Assembly (NCBI RefSeq): GCF_964021845.1
Contig: NZ_CAXHZC010000009.1
Span: forward strand, 91,705 to 155,704
DNA: 64,000 nt
Reading direction: 5' to 3'
Source: Arcticibacterium sp964021845
GTDB taxonomy: Bacteria > Bacteroidota > Bacteroidia > Cytophagales > Spirosomataceae
Shown: piece after piece, positions 9,094 to 17,640 of the stretch
Layout of the letters: every line of letters begins with the position of its first letter
Numbering within the stretch: the first letter of the stretch is position 1
Notes under the pieces: model-generated
What the model saw: the letters and a program-made list of their open reading frames with translations, nothing else
Told to the model about the DNA's origin: nothing
Databases searched by the model: none
Program-made: the position numbers and the translations under genes

Positions 9094-9687
9094 ATGAAAA
9101 AATTAGGAACCCTAGGTATTGTAGGTTTTTTGCTGCTATTCGGTATGTATGGCTGTAACTCTTATAATGGTTTAGTAGAGAAAGATAATAATGTAGAGAC
9201 CCTTTGGTCAAAAGTTCAAACGCAGTACCAAAGAAGAGCTGATTTAATAGGAAACTTAGTCAAAACAGTGCAAGGTGCGGCAGATTTTGAGAGAGGAACC
9301 TTGACAGACGTAATAGAGGCAAGGTCAAAAGCAACAGCAGTACAGCTATCTGCAGATGACCTTACTCCAGAGAATATGGCCAAATTTCAAGCAGCACAAG
9401 ACCAATTAAGTGGTTCTTTAAGTAGGCTGTTAGTTTCAGTAGAGCGTTACCCAGACTTAAAAGCTAATCAAAACTTCTTAGAGCTTCAAGCTCAAATAGA
9501 AGGAACTGAAAATAGAATTTCGGTAGCAAGAAATGATTTTAATGCAGGCGTGGGAGATTATAACCTTTCTGTTAGAACATTCCCTAATAATTTGATGGCT
9601 GGTTTCTTTGGCTTTTCTAAGAAAGCTTTCTTTGAAGCATCGGAAGGAGCTCAGGATGCACCAGACGTGGATTTTGATTTCAAATAA
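9094..9687 (+). CDS. lemA: LemA family protein
   Basis: The 197-residue protein has one N-terminal hydrophobic segment (about residues 5-20) ending at Cys21. It may therefore be a lipoprotein or a single-pass membrane protein. The helical LemA core is clear (VETLWSKVQTQYQRRADLI, LVKTVQGAADFE, IEARSKAT, LKANQNFLELQAQIEGTENRI, YNLSVRTFPNNL). LemA proteins are four-helix membrane-anchored proteins of unclear function. In Bacteroidota they sit with TPM-domain genes, exactly as here: the next gene starts 5 nt after the stop and a third follows with overlap. Confidence 0.92.
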   Translation: MKKLGTLGIVGFLLLFGMYGCNSYNGLVEKDNNVETLWSKVQTQYQRRADLIGNLVKTVQGAADFERGTLTDVIEARSKATAVQLSADDLTPENMAKFQAAQDQLSGSLSRLLVSVERYPDLKANQNFLELQAQIEGTENRISVARNDFNAGVGDYNLSVRTFPNNLMAGFFGFSKKAFFEASEGAQDAPDVDFDFK

Positions 9688-9692
9688 AGAAT

Positions 9693-10130
9693 ATGAAAGT
9701 TTTTTCAGAAGCTGAAAAAAATCGTATTACCTCAGCCATTCACAATGCTGAATTGAAAACCTCTGGGGAGATTAAGGTTCATGTGGAAGCACATTGCCCA
9801 ATAGACTCGCCTATCGAAAGAGCGAAAGAGGTTTTCCTTTTACTTTCCTTAGACCATACGGCTTTAAGAAATGGTGTACTTTTTTATCTTTCTATTTCAG
9901 ACAGGCAGTTTGCTATTCTCGGAGACCAAGGTATTCATGAAAAAGTAGGATCGGATTTCTGGGAAGAAGAAAAGAAATTAATGCTCGAATATCTTCAATC
10001 AGGAAATACCGTAGAAGGGCTCAGCTTAGCTATAGAAATGGCCGGCGAGGCTCTTCGAAAACACTTTCCTTATCAATCTGACGATGTCAACGAAATATCA
10101 AACGACATCTCTTTTGGCAATATTAAATGA
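9693..10130 (+). CDS. TPM domain protein, cytoplasmic type
   Basis: This 145-residue protein has no signal peptide and consists almost wholly of a TPM domain. It begins FSEAEKNRITSAIHNAEL and includes TSGEIKVHVEAHCP and FAILGDQGIHEKVG. TPM-domain proteins have been linked to phosphatase activity and photosystem repair in plants. In bacteria they accompany LemA. It is the middle gene of the operon and its last four bases overlap the start of the next TPM gene (ATGA). Confidence 0.8.
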   Translation: MKVFSEAEKNRITSAIHNAELKTSGEIKVHVEAHCPIDSPIERAKEVFLLLSLDHTALRNGVLFYLSISDRQFAILGDQGIHEKVGSDFWEEEKKLMLEYLQSGNTVEGLSLAIEMAGEALRKHFPYQSDDVNEISNDISFGNIK

Positions 10131-10936
10131 TTAACTCACAGAGAAAACTTAAAGTATTTTTTAATATAAGAGCAGTATTACTGCTCTTAATGACCTTTGC
10201 TTTGGGTGTTAATCTTAAAGCTCAAGACATTCCTGCGGCACCCAAGCCGGCTCGTTTGGTAAATGATTTTGTAGGAGCACTGTCAAGTTCAGAAATCCAG
10301 CGTTTAGAGCAAAAACTAGTAAATTTTGACGACACTACATCTAACCAAATAGCGGTGGTGGTGGTCAAAACCGTGGAGCCTTATGACATAAACAGCTATG
10401 CTGTTAAACTCGGAAGAGAATGGGGTATAGGGCATGATGGCAAAAACAATGGGATAGTAGTGCTTTGGGCTACTGATGATAGGAAGGTTTATATAGCCAC
10501 AGGTTATGGTCTAGAAGGTGGTTTGCCCGATGCTTATGCCAAAAGAACAGTTGATAGAGTCATAATTCCGTATTTTAAAGAGTCAAGGTTTTATGAAGGC
10601 TTAGATAAAGGTACGGATGCCATTATAAAATACACATCTGGTGAGTTTGATGCTGAAGCAGACGCAGGCGGTGAGTTTCCTGTTTGGGCTTTCTTTTTAA
10701 TGGTGGTAATTATCTTCATCATAGTATCCGCTATCTCGAAAGGTGGTAGAGGCGGTGGAGGTATGATGAGAGATGGATCGGCAGGACAATATACTACTTA
10801 CACCGGCTGGGGACGTCATTCAGGAAACTGGTCTGGCGGGGGAGGTTTCGGTGGTGGCTTTGGCGGCGGCGGAGGTGGCTTCGGAGGTTTTGGTGGCGGT
10901 AGCTTTGGCGGTGGCGGTGCCGGCGGCAGTTATTAA
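10127..10936 (+). CDS. TPM domain protein, membrane-anchored with Gly-rich tail (YgcG-like)
   Basis: The 269-residue protein has an N-terminal signal sequence (to about residue 32) and a TPM domain (about 40-170; LVNDFVGALSSSEIQRLEQKL, NQIAVVVVKT, GREWGIGHDGKNNGIVV, IATGYGLEGGLPDAYAKR). One membrane helix follows (about 183-201), then a C-terminal tail almost entirely of Gly with Phe and Ser (about 205-269). This architecture is typical of the secreted partner of LemA. The downstream terminator closes the lemA operon. Confidence 0.87.
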   Translation: MINSQRKLKVFFNIRAVLLLLMTFALGVNLKAQDIPAAPKPARLVNDFVGALSSSEIQRLEQKLVNFDDTTSNQIAVVVVKTVEPYDINSYAVKLGREWGIGHDGKNNGIVVLWATDDRKVYIATGYGLEGGLPDAYAKRTVDRVIIPYFKESRFYEGLDKGTDAIIKYTSGEFDAEADAGGEFPVWAFFLMVVIIFIIVSAISKGGRGGGGMMRDGSAGQYTTYTGWGRHSGNWSGGGGFGGGFGGGGGGFGGFGGGSFGGGGAGGSY

Positions 10937-10957
10937 TCACCAAAGATAAAAACATAA

Positions 10958-10991
10958 AAAAGGCTCGATGATTTTTTTCATCGAGCCTTTT
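10958..10991. terminator. Bidirectional terminator
   Basis: A perfect 14-bp inverted repeat (10958-10971 with 10978-10991) encloses a six-T loop, with A-rich and T-rich flanks. It serves both the TPM gene on the plus strand and the M1 peptidase gene on the minus strand. Confidence 0.9.
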
Positions 10992-11011
10992 CATTTTTAA
11001 AGAACCAGTTT

Positions 11012-13003
11012 TTAGTTTGCCTCAGGCATCTTGTAACTTTTAGGCTCCCACGTATTATTCTTTCCGTTTACATCTGGTAGTCTATTATCAGGGTCAATAG
11101 TTACCGAAACGATTGGAGAAGTAGAATTGTATCTAAATTTCCATTCAGACCCTCTTTGCCAAATTTCTACCGGAAGTTCTACTCTGTTTGTAGTTCCGTT
11201 AGATTCTACTACTTCAATAATGGCAGGCATAGGTAACTGCTCTTTAGTAGAAATAGTGATAATACTACCATTAGCAGGTAATTGGTCTATATACATTACA
11301 TCGTCCACCGCAAGGTCAATCTTCCAGTCGTTTGCTATCCAGCCTTTCCAAAACCATCCTAAGTCTTCACCAGCGGCATCTTCCATAGTTTCGTAGAAAT
11401 CGAAAGGTGTAGGGTGCTTAAATGCCCATCTGTTCACATATTCTTTAAAGGCATAGTCAAATCTGTCTTCGCCTAAAACTAATTCTCTTAAAAGGTCTAA
11501 ACCTAAACCTGGCTTATAGTATGCGGCTAAACCAAAGTTCTTTGACTGGATTACTTCTGGAATATTTAAGATGGCATCTCTACCATACATGTAAGGTGCG
11601 TACTGTCTTCTGTTTAATGGAGAATAAAACTCACCATTGTTAAATGCTTTGCTTGATAAGCCATTAATAAAGGTGTTAAAACCTTCATCCATCCATGCAT
11701 ATTTTCTTTCGTTAGAGCCCACAATCATCGGGAACCAGTTATGACCAAATTCGTGGTCTGTAACACCCCAAAGAGAAGCTCCACCATCATCCACACCACA
11801 AAAAACTATTCCTGGGTATTCCATTCCTGATACCACACCAGCCACATTAGTAGCTACTGGGTAAGAGTACTCGTAAATATAGTCAGAGTAAAATTCAACA
11901 CTGGCTTTTACATACTCTGTAGAGCGTCCCCATTTAGCATTGCTACCTACTTCGGCAGGGTAAACAGATTGAGCCAATGCTGTTTTTCCACTTGGTAAGT
12001 TGATTTTTGCTGCGTCCCAAACAAAGCTTTTTGAGCTAGCCCAGGCTATATCTCTAGTTTGGATACATTTAAATTTCCATGTCAAAGTGCCATCATTTTT
12101 AGGTCTACTAGAAGCGTCGTTTACTTCGCCTGCAGTTCTAATCATAACTGTTTCGTCAGAGTTTGCAGCTTCTTTTAAACGGCTTATTTGTGTATTAGTT
12201 AATACTTCCGATGGATTCATTAGCTCACCAGAACCAACCACAATATGGTCTGAAGGAACAGTAATGTTATATTCAAAATCACCATACTCTAAATAAAACT
12301 CACCACCACCAATGTATGGTAGTATATTCCAGCCTTCTACATCATCATATACAGACATTTTTGGGTACCATTGAGCTAGTTCATAGATAACACCGTCTGC
12401 CGCTTCATGTTTTCCTAGTCTATCAGAACCATAGCGAGGAATTGGAAAATCGTAGTTCATAGAAATGGTAACTTTCTCACCAGTTCTTAAAGGCTCGCTT
12501 AGTCTGATTTGCATTCTAGTATCAGAGATAATGTGTGAAGCATAAGTGCTAGAGCTAATGGAGCGTCTTTTGCTAACGGGTACATCTTTTACCGCAGTTA
12601 CGTTTGAGATGTTATAACCACCTTCAAAACCCATATTGCCATGTCTACCGCCTTCTAATGCTGTAGTTTTACCTCCTTTTGACTCATCATTAAAAAGGTT
12701 TTGCTCTAGCTGAAGCCAAACAAAGGGAAGCAGGTCTGGGCTATTGTTGGTGTAAGTGATAGTTACATTTCCTTCTAATTTATTTTCCTCTGGTTTGAGT
12801 TCTACATTAATTTGGTAGTCGGCAGAGTTTTGCCAGTATTGAGGGCCTGGTGCACCAGTGGCACTTCTGTAAACGGTACCTTGTCGGTAAGAAAATAAAG
12901 GGTCAAAAGCCTCTTTGTGGTCGTAATTTGATTTTTGCTGTGCGGTTACACTTGATGCAAAACCAAGGCAACAAAGCAGAGCAACTATTAAAGTCTTCTT
13001 CAT
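11012..13003 (-). CDS. M1 family zinc metallopeptidase
   Basis: The 663-residue protein has a signal peptide (to about residue 21), so it probably acts in the periplasm or outside the cell. It carries the M1 zinc motif HEFGH at residues 417-421, with the third ligand Glu440 in WMDEGFN. An exopeptidase-like GMEYPG sits at 393-398, where classical members have GxMEN. M1 enzymes are aminopeptidases. The altered GxMEN is common in the Bacteroidota secreted subgroup, so substrate range cannot be inferred. The gene is about 75 nt downstream of xerC, on the same strand. Confidence 0.9.
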   Translation of the reverse strand: MKKTLIVALLCCLGFASSVTAQQKSNYDHKEAFDPLFSYRQGTVYRSATGAPGPQYWQNSADYQINVELKPEENKLEGNVTITYTNNSPDLLPFVWLQLEQNLFNDESKGGKTTALEGGRHGNMGFEGGYNISNVTAVKDVPVSKRRSISSSTYASHIISDTRMQIRLSEPLRTGEKVTISMNYDFPIPRYGSDRLGKHEAADGVIYELAQWYPKMSVYDDVEGWNILPYIGGGEFYLEYGDFEYNITVPSDHIVVGSGELMNPSEVLTNTQISRLKEAANSDETVMIRTAGEVNDASSRPKNDGTLTWKFKCIQTRDIAWASSKSFVWDAAKINLPSGKTALAQSVYPAEVGSNAKWGRSTEYVKASVEFYSDYIYEYSYPVATNVAGVVSGMEYPGIVFCGVDDGGASLWGVTDHEFGHNWFPMIVGSNERKYAWMDEGFNTFINGLSSKAFNNGEFYSPLNRRQYAPYMYGRDAILNIPEVIQSKNFGLAAYYKPGLGLDLLRELVLGEDRFDYAFKEYVNRWAFKHPTPFDFYETMEDAAGEDLGWFWKGWIANDWKIDLAVDDVMYIDQLPANGSIITISTKEQLPMPAIIEVVESNGTTNRVELPVEIWQRGSEWKFRYNSTSPIVSVTIDPDNRLPDVNGKNNTWEPKSYKMPEAN

Positions 13004-13079
13004 TAAAATATTATTGTTTTTCGTTTCTGATGTTAAGTAAAGACAAAGTCAGTGTTAAATCGCTGCAAATTAAATAGAA

Positions 13080-14009
13080 TTATCCGGCTTTTGGGTGGGC
13101 AAGTTTATGGATATCCTTTAATTTTTCGATGGAATTATGGGTGTATATCTGGGTTGCGGACAAACTTGAGTGCCCTAGTAACTCTTTAATAGCATTTAAA
13201 TCTGCCCCTTTATTTAGCAGGTGCGTAGCAAAGGTATGCCTTAAAACGTGTGGACTTCTCTTCGTTTGGGTTGATACCATGGTGAGGTATTTTTTGACTA
13301 ATCTTTGCACAAAAACAGGATAAAGCTTTTGTCCTTTATTTGTCAAAAATAAATATTCAGAGCTTTGCTCAAATTCATTTGTCCTTTTGCCAAGGTAAGT
13401 ACTTAGATTGAGTCTTAATTTTCCTGAAATAGGAATGATGCGGTATTTACTTCTTTTTCCTAGTACAGAAAGCTTCGCATCAAAAAGGTCTAAGTCTGTT
13501 AGTTTGATATTGATTAGTTCTGTCAAGCGGAGTCCAGTTCCATATAGAAGCTCAATAATCATTTGGTCTCTATTACCCGCAAAATCATCAGTGAAAGAAA
13601 GTTCTTCTAATAATTGGGTCATACCTGTTTCTGATACAAAAACGGGAGGTTTAGAAGGCGTTTTGAGAGACTGGATTTTTAAAGTCGGGTTTTTATTGAT
13701 TTTATTTTTCCGAAGCAAAAATGAATAGAAAGATTTGAGCGTGGCAATTTTCCTATTAATACTCGTGTTCGCTAATTTTTGATTTGATAAGGAAACAATC
13801 CAAGCCCTTATTTCTCTGAAAGTAGCTTCAGAGGGTTTATCTGTTTCAAAGTCTTCTTGAATAAATTGGTAAAACTGAGCAAGGTCTTTTTGATAAGCCA
13901 AAACGGTGTTTGGGCTCAACCTTTTTTCGTTCTGAAGGTAGGATAAAAAAGAATCGACCATTTCTGAGAAAGCACTGATTGATACAAAAGTACCTTTAGC
14001 AGAACTCAT
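13080..14009 (-). CDS. xerC: Tyrosine recombinase, XerC type
   Basis: The 309-residue protein has an N-terminal SAM-like DNA-binding domain (about 17-105) and a complete catalytic domain. The expected residues are Arg161 (GTGLRLTEL), Lys185, His254 and Arg257 (SPHVLRHTF), His280 (LLGHSSL) and the nucleophile Tyr289 (TQIYTH). The length matches XerC/XerD, which resolve chromosome dimers at dif. Met17 (MVDSF) aligns better with the usual XerC start, so the first 16 residues may not be translated. The gene follows rpsU by 41 nt, an arrangement familiar in Bacteroidota, which argues against a phage integrase. Confidence 0.87.
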   Translation of the reverse strand: MSSAKGTFVSISAFSEMVDSFLSYLQNEKRLSPNTVLAYQKDLAQFYQFIQEDFETDKPSEATFREIRAWIVSLSNQKLANTSINRKIATLKSFYSFLLRKNKINKNPTLKIQSLKTPSKPPVFVSETGMTQLLEELSFTDDFAGNRDQMIIELLYGTGLRLTELINIKLTDLDLFDAKLSVLGKRSKYRIIPISGKLRLNLSTYLGKRTNEFEQSSEYLFLTNKGQKLYPVFVQRLVKKYLTMVSTQTKRSPHVLRHTFATHLLNKGADLNAIKELLGHSSLSATQIYTHNSIEKLKDIHKLAHPKAG

Positions 14010-14050
14010 TTACTCAAAAATGGTCGAAAAATATTCTTTACAACGAGGGA

Positions 14051-14245
14051 TTAATCATCCTGACCGCCGTAAGTTTTTTGAATATACTTAGCTTTAAGTA
14101 CTTCAAAACGTCTGTCAACAGATTTCTTAGTGAATTGCTTACGGCTACGTAATTCACGCAAAACACGAGTACGCTCAAACTTCTTTTTAAAGCGTTTTAA
14201 AGCTTTCTCTACTGATTCGTTTTCTTTAACTTTTATTTGTAGCAT
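14051..14245 (-). CDS. rpsU: 30S ribosomal protein bS21
   Basis: The 64-residue basic protein matches bS21 (MLQIKVKENESVEKALKRF, KKFERTRVLRELRSR), which sits near the 3' end of 16S rRNA. Tyr54 lies in the C-terminal part that, in Flavobacteriia ribosome structures, helps bS21 cover the anti-Shine-Dalgarno. The gene has an excellent Shine-Dalgarno, which is exceptional here and points to translational autoregulation. A -7 element lies 36 nt upstream of the start, and xerC follows. Confidence 0.95.
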   Translation of the reverse strand: MLQIKVKENESVEKALKRFKKKFERTRVLRELRSRKQFTKKSVDRRFEVLKAKYIQKTYGGQDD

Positions 14246-14252
14246 ACTTTAC

Positions 14253-14260
14253 ACCTCCTT
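14253..14260 (-). promoter_or_regulatory. Strong Shine-Dalgarno of rpsU
   Basis: The minus strand reads AAGGAGGT, followed by GT, with 7 nt between the element and the ATG at 14245. Other starts in the window have A-rich leaders without such a site. Confidence 0.85.
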
Positions 14261-14281
14261 CTTTTTTCTTCTTTCGGGCTG

Positions 14282-14289
14282 CAAAGATA
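14282..14289 (-). promoter_or_regulatory. -7 promoter element of rpsU
   Basis: The minus strand reads TATCTTTG, an exact TAnnTTTG, 36 nt before the rpsU start codon. Confidence 0.55.
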
Positions 14290-14330
14290 GCGTTATTTAA
14301 ATAAGTATCTTAGAATCAGGGGTAAATATT

Positions 14331-14528
14331 CTAAAAATCCTTAAATCTACCTCTGTTTTTATAAATCCAAGTTGCAAAGCCCAGAAATGCTGCCATAAAC
14401 ACGTAGTATAAGCCGGTGATTCTGACCTCGTTGCCAAAAAAACCAAGGTCAACGACCAAAAAAATGACAATTAGAATGCAAGAGAAAACAATCATGGCAA
14501 GTGAAAGTTTCTTTATTATGTCCTCCAT
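14331..14528 (-). CDS. Small two-helix membrane protein, hypothetical
   Basis: The 65-residue protein has two hydrophobic helices (about residues 9-29 and 39-56) and a basic C-terminal end (YKNRGRFKDF). I recognise no family; a similar size and topology is common among uncharacterised Bacteroidota proteins. The ATG start is supported by an exact TAnnTTTG element 26 nt upstream. It is divergent from the HerA-like ATPase gene. Confidence 0.65.
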   Translation of the reverse strand: MEDIIKKLSLAMIVFSCILIVIFLVVDLGFFGNEVRITGLYYVFMAAFLGFATWIYKNRGRFKDF

Positions 14529-14554
14529 GAAGGCATTAAATTTATTGATGCCCT

Positions 14555-14562
14555 CAAAACTA
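14555..14562 (-). promoter_or_regulatory. -7 element of the small membrane protein gene (divergent pair)
   Basis: The minus strand reads TAGTTTTG, 26 nt before the start at 14528. It lies back-to-back with a plus-strand element only 12 bases away. Confidence 0.5.
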
Positions 14563-14574
14563 CGTGGTTTTAAT

Positions 14575-14582
14575 TAAATTTG
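14575..14582 (+). promoter_or_regulatory. -7 element of the HerA-like ATPase gene (divergent pair)
   Basis: TAAATTTG, an exact TAnnTTTG, lies 32 nt before the start codon at 14615. Confidence 0.5.
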
Positions 14583-14614
14583 CTTCCGAAAAACCAGAAA
14601 CCCCCTACATTTAG

Positions 14615-16153
14615 ATGAGCAAGATTGACGAATTCAGAGAGTCCATTAACAGTGGCTATACTTTTAAAGGAGACAGCATTTTACTAGGAGCTGCAAAACT
14701 AAACGACGAGGTGGTACCTAATACGGGTATCAAAATTCCTTTGAGTACACTGAACCGTCATGGCCTAATAGCAGGAGCCACTGGAACAGGTAAAACCAAG
14801 AGTTTACAAGTATTGACCGAAGGGCTAAGTCAAAATTCGATTCCGGTTTTGCTCATGGATATTAAGGGTGACTTAAGTGGGCTTGCTGCTGAAGGTGAAA
14901 CCAAAGACTTTATTGTGGCCAGAACTGATGCTGCTGGAATAGAATATAAACCATCGGCTTTTCCGGTAGAGTTATTAAGTTTAAGTGATGAGAAAGGAGT
15001 TAGGCTTAGGGCTACGGTATCTGAGTTTGGACCTATTTTGTTAGGTAAAGTTTTGGGACTTAATGATACCCAAGAAGGGATTGTTTCGGCTATCTTTAAA
15101 TATTGTGATGATGAAGGTTTGGCTCTTTTAGATTTAAAAGACTTTACGAAAGTACTTCAATACCTTACAGATGAAGGCAAAAAGGAGTTTGAACAAGATT
15201 ACGGTAAAATATCAACGACCTCTTTGGGAACTATCATGCGTAAGGTGATAGAGTTGCAGCAGCAAGGAGCTGACCAATTTTTTGGTGAGACCAGCTTTGA
15301 TGTGGACGACCTTATGAAAATTGACGATAAAGGTAGAGGTGTGGTTTCTGTACTTAAAGTGACAGATTTGTTAGACAGGCCTAAGTTGTTTTCCACGTTT
15401 ATGTTGAGTCTTTTGGCAGAGCTTTATGCGGGGCTTCCAGAAGCTGGAGATGAGGATAGACCTAAGTTGGTGATTTTTATTGACGAGGCTCATTTGGTTT
15501 TCCAAGAAGCTTCAAAAGCCTTACTCCAGCAGATAGAAACTGTTATTAAGTTGATCAGGTCTAAGGGTGTGGGTATATACTTTTGCACGCAAAACCCACA
15601 AGATGTACCAGCCCCAGTTTTGAGTCAATTAGGTTTGAAAATTCAGCATGCCCTTAGAGCTTTTACAGCTAGTGACAGAAGAAAAATAAAAGAAGCGGCA
15701 GATAATTATCCATTAACAGACTTTTTTGATACTGAAGAGACATTGACTTCTATGGGAATAGGGGAGGCTTTGGTAACTGCATTAGACGAAAAAGGTAGAC
15801 CAACGCCATTGGCAGTAACTTATATGTGCCCGCCAAGAAGCCGAATGGATGTTTTGACCGAAGGGGAGATTGACGATATCGTTGATAATTCTAAATTGGT
15901 TAAGAAATATAATAAGGATGTGGACAGAGAAAGTGCCTATGAAATATTGAGTGTCAAAATGGAAAAGGCGGCAGAAGAGGCCGAAAATGCTCCAAAGCCT
16001 AAAAGAGGAAGACCTAAGAAAGAGAAATCTACCATGGAAACTATTTTGGGTAGTTCTGCGGCCAGGCAAGTAGGAAGAACTGCTGCAAACCTCTTGACCA
16101 GGACGTTACTTGGAGCTTTAGGAGTGAGTACTAGAAAGAAGAATTGGTTCTAA
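14615..16153 (+). CDS. DUF853 / HerA-like ATPase (YjgR type)
   Basis: The 512-residue P-loop ATPase has Walker A GATGTGKT at residues 54-61, an LLMDIKGDLSGLA segment and Walker B VIFIDEAHLVF (about 285-295). A sensor-like YFCTQNPQDVP follows. It belongs to the DUF853/HerA C-terminal family within the FtsK-HerA superfamily. Members are predicted DNA- or protein-translocating ATPases, and the cellular role of the stand-alone form is not settled. A basic tail near 465-480 (KPKRGRPKKEK) resembles an AT-hook. A small kinase gene follows after 15 nt. Confidence 0.85.
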   Translation: MSKIDEFRESINSGYTFKGDSILLGAAKLNDEVVPNTGIKIPLSTLNRHGLIAGATGTGKTKSLQVLTEGLSQNSIPVLLMDIKGDLSGLAAEGETKDFIVARTDAAGIEYKPSAFPVELLSLSDEKGVRLRATVSEFGPILLGKVLGLNDTQEGIVSAIFKYCDDEGLALLDLKDFTKVLQYLTDEGKKEFEQDYGKISTTSLGTIMRKVIELQQQGADQFFGETSFDVDDLMKIDDKGRGVVSVLKVTDLLDRPKLFSTFMLSLLAELYAGLPEAGDEDRPKLVIFIDEAHLVFQEASKALLQQIETVIKLIRSKGVGIYFCTQNPQDVPAPVLSQLGLKIQHALRAFTASDRRKIKEAADNYPLTDFFDTEETLTSMGIGEALVTALDEKGRPTPLAVTYMCPPRSRMDVLTEGEIDDIVDNSKLVKKYNKDVDRESAYEILSVKMEKAAEEAENAPKPKRGRPKKEKSTMETILGSSAARQVGRTAANLLTRTLLGALGVSTRKKNWF

Positions 16154-16168
16154 AATAACTATTAAAGT

Positions 16169-16672
16169 ATGCTTATAGGAATAGGAGGCGTAAGCCGTTC
16201 GGGGAAGAGTACCTTGGCAAATTTGCTGGTGACTTACTTTAGGAAAACAGGTAAGAAAGCTATCATTTTTCACCAAGATGACTTTGTGTTTCCTGAAACT
16301 GAAATTCCGAAAGTTAGAGATAAAACAGACTGGGAGTCGCCAAGTTCTATTGACCATGCTTTGCTTTTTGAACTCGTAGAAGAGTTCAATGCACGTTTTG
16401 ATGTGGTGATAGTGGATGGACTTTTCGCTTTTTATGATGAAAACCTTAATAACTTATATGACAAGAGGCTGTTTGTGGAGATTTCTCAACGCAGTTTTTT
16501 TATAAGAAAAGTGGCTGATAATAGATGGGGCTATATTCCTACATGGTTTGTAGACCATATTTGGAACTCATTCTTGAAATATGGGAATGAGAATACTATC
16601 AAAGGCAACTATATCACCGTGTCTGGTGAAGATGAATTTGACATGGAAAAGGTTAGAAAGTATGTAGACTAG
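16169..16672 (+). CDS. P-loop kinase similar to uridine / nicotinamide riboside kinases
   Basis: The 167-residue protein begins with a Walker A motif, GGVSRSGKST (residues 6-15). FHQDDFVFPETEIP then resembles the substrate-binding DD of nicotinamide riboside kinase, and DVVIVDGLFAFYD resembles its Walker B region. DKRLFVEIS fits the same fold. I infer phosphorylation of a nucleoside or riboside, but the substrate is not proven. It lies between the HerA-like ATPase and folD on the same strand and may be cotranscribed with the former. Confidence 0.65.
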   Translation: MLIGIGGVSRSGKSTLANLLVTYFRKTGKKAIIFHQDDFVFPETEIPKVRDKTDWESPSSIDHALLFELVEEFNARFDVVIVDGLFAFYDENLNNLYDKRLFVEISQRSFFIRKVADNRWGYIPTWFVDHIWNSFLKYGNENTIKGNYITVSGEDEFDMEKVRKYVD

Positions 16673-16755
16673 GTTTGGCCTGGTTTAGGTTTATATAAAA
16701 GCTGGTTTCTTGCTTTATAAATAGAAGCGATATCTTATTAATCAAAACAGATAAA

Positions 16756-17637
16756 ATGACCATAATAGACGGTAAAGTAATTTCGGCCCAGGTAAAGGCA
16801 GAGCTTAAAATTGAGGTAGATAAAATTAAAGAGGCTGGAGGAAGTGTACCCCATTTGGCTGCGGTTTTGATTGGTGATAATGGAGCCAGTGAGTCTTACG
16901 TGGCTAGTAAAATCAAGTCTTGTGAGCAAATTGGTTTCAAATCAACGCTGGTAAGAAGAGATGCGAGTGCTACTGAGGAGGAGGTTTTAGAGATTATAGA
17001 TGAGCTAAATAAAGACGAAGATATTAATGGGTTTATAGTGCAGCTGCCTTTGCCAGACCATATTAATGTAGATAAAGTGATAGAGGCCATTGACCCTAAA
17101 AAAGATGTTGATGGTTTTCATCCAATAAATATTGGCCGTATGGCAAAGGGTTTACCAGCTTATGTTTCTGCTACGCCTTATGGTGTTTTAGAACTTATGA
17201 AAAGGTATGATATTGAGACTGCGGGTAAACACTGTGTGGTGGTAGGAAGAAGTCAGATAGTAGGACTGCCTATGAGTATTTTGATGCAAAGAAATGCTTA
17301 CCCAGGAAACTGTACTGTTACGCTAACACATAGTAGAACCCAAAATTTAAAGGAAATTACGCTGCAAGCAGATATTTTGGTAGTGGCTCTTGGTCGCCCT
17401 GAATTCATAACAGCAGACATGGTAAAACCAGGTGCAGTGGTGATAGACGTAGGTCTTACTAGAGTAGATGACGCTTCTAAGAAACGTGGCTATGCTCTAA
17501 AGGGTGATGTCAAATTTGATGAGGTATCAGAAAAGTCAAGTTTCATTACACCCGTACCAGGTGGCGTAGGTCTTATGACGGTAGCTTCATTGATGTATAA
17601 TACGCTTTTAGCCTCTAAGGGGGAGATTTATGGGTAG
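16756..17637 (+). CDS. folD: Bifunctional methylenetetrahydrofolate dehydrogenase / cyclohydrolase
   Basis: The 293-residue protein matches FolD throughout. It has YVASKIKSCEQIGF with the catalytic Lys, QLPLPDHI, DPKKDVDGFHPINIGRM and the nucleotide-binding VVGRSQIVGLPMSILM. The C-terminal signature PGGVGLMTVASLM is also present. FolD interconverts 5,10-methylene-, methenyl- and 10-formyl-tetrahydrofolate in the cytoplasm. Length is normal. A membrane protein gene starts 3 nt after its stop, so the two probably share a transcript. Confidence 0.95.
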   Translation: MTIIDGKVISAQVKAELKIEVDKIKEAGGSVPHLAAVLIGDNGASESYVASKIKSCEQIGFKSTLVRRDASATEEEVLEIIDELNKDEDINGFIVQLPLPDHINVDKVIEAIDPKKDVDGFHPINIGRMAKGLPAYVSATPYGVLELMKRYDIETAGKHCVVVGRSQIVGLPMSILMQRNAYPGNCTVTLTHSRTQNLKEITLQADILVVALGRPEFITADMVKPGAVVIDVGLTRVDDASKKRGYALKGDVKFDEVSEKSSFITPVPGGVGLMTVASLMYNTLLASKGEIYG

Positions 17638-17640
17638 ATC

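Noticed and set aside
13080..14009. Possible phage or integron integrase
   Set aside because: The length, the rpsU neighbour and the absence of phage genes or attachment repeats fit housekeeping XerC.
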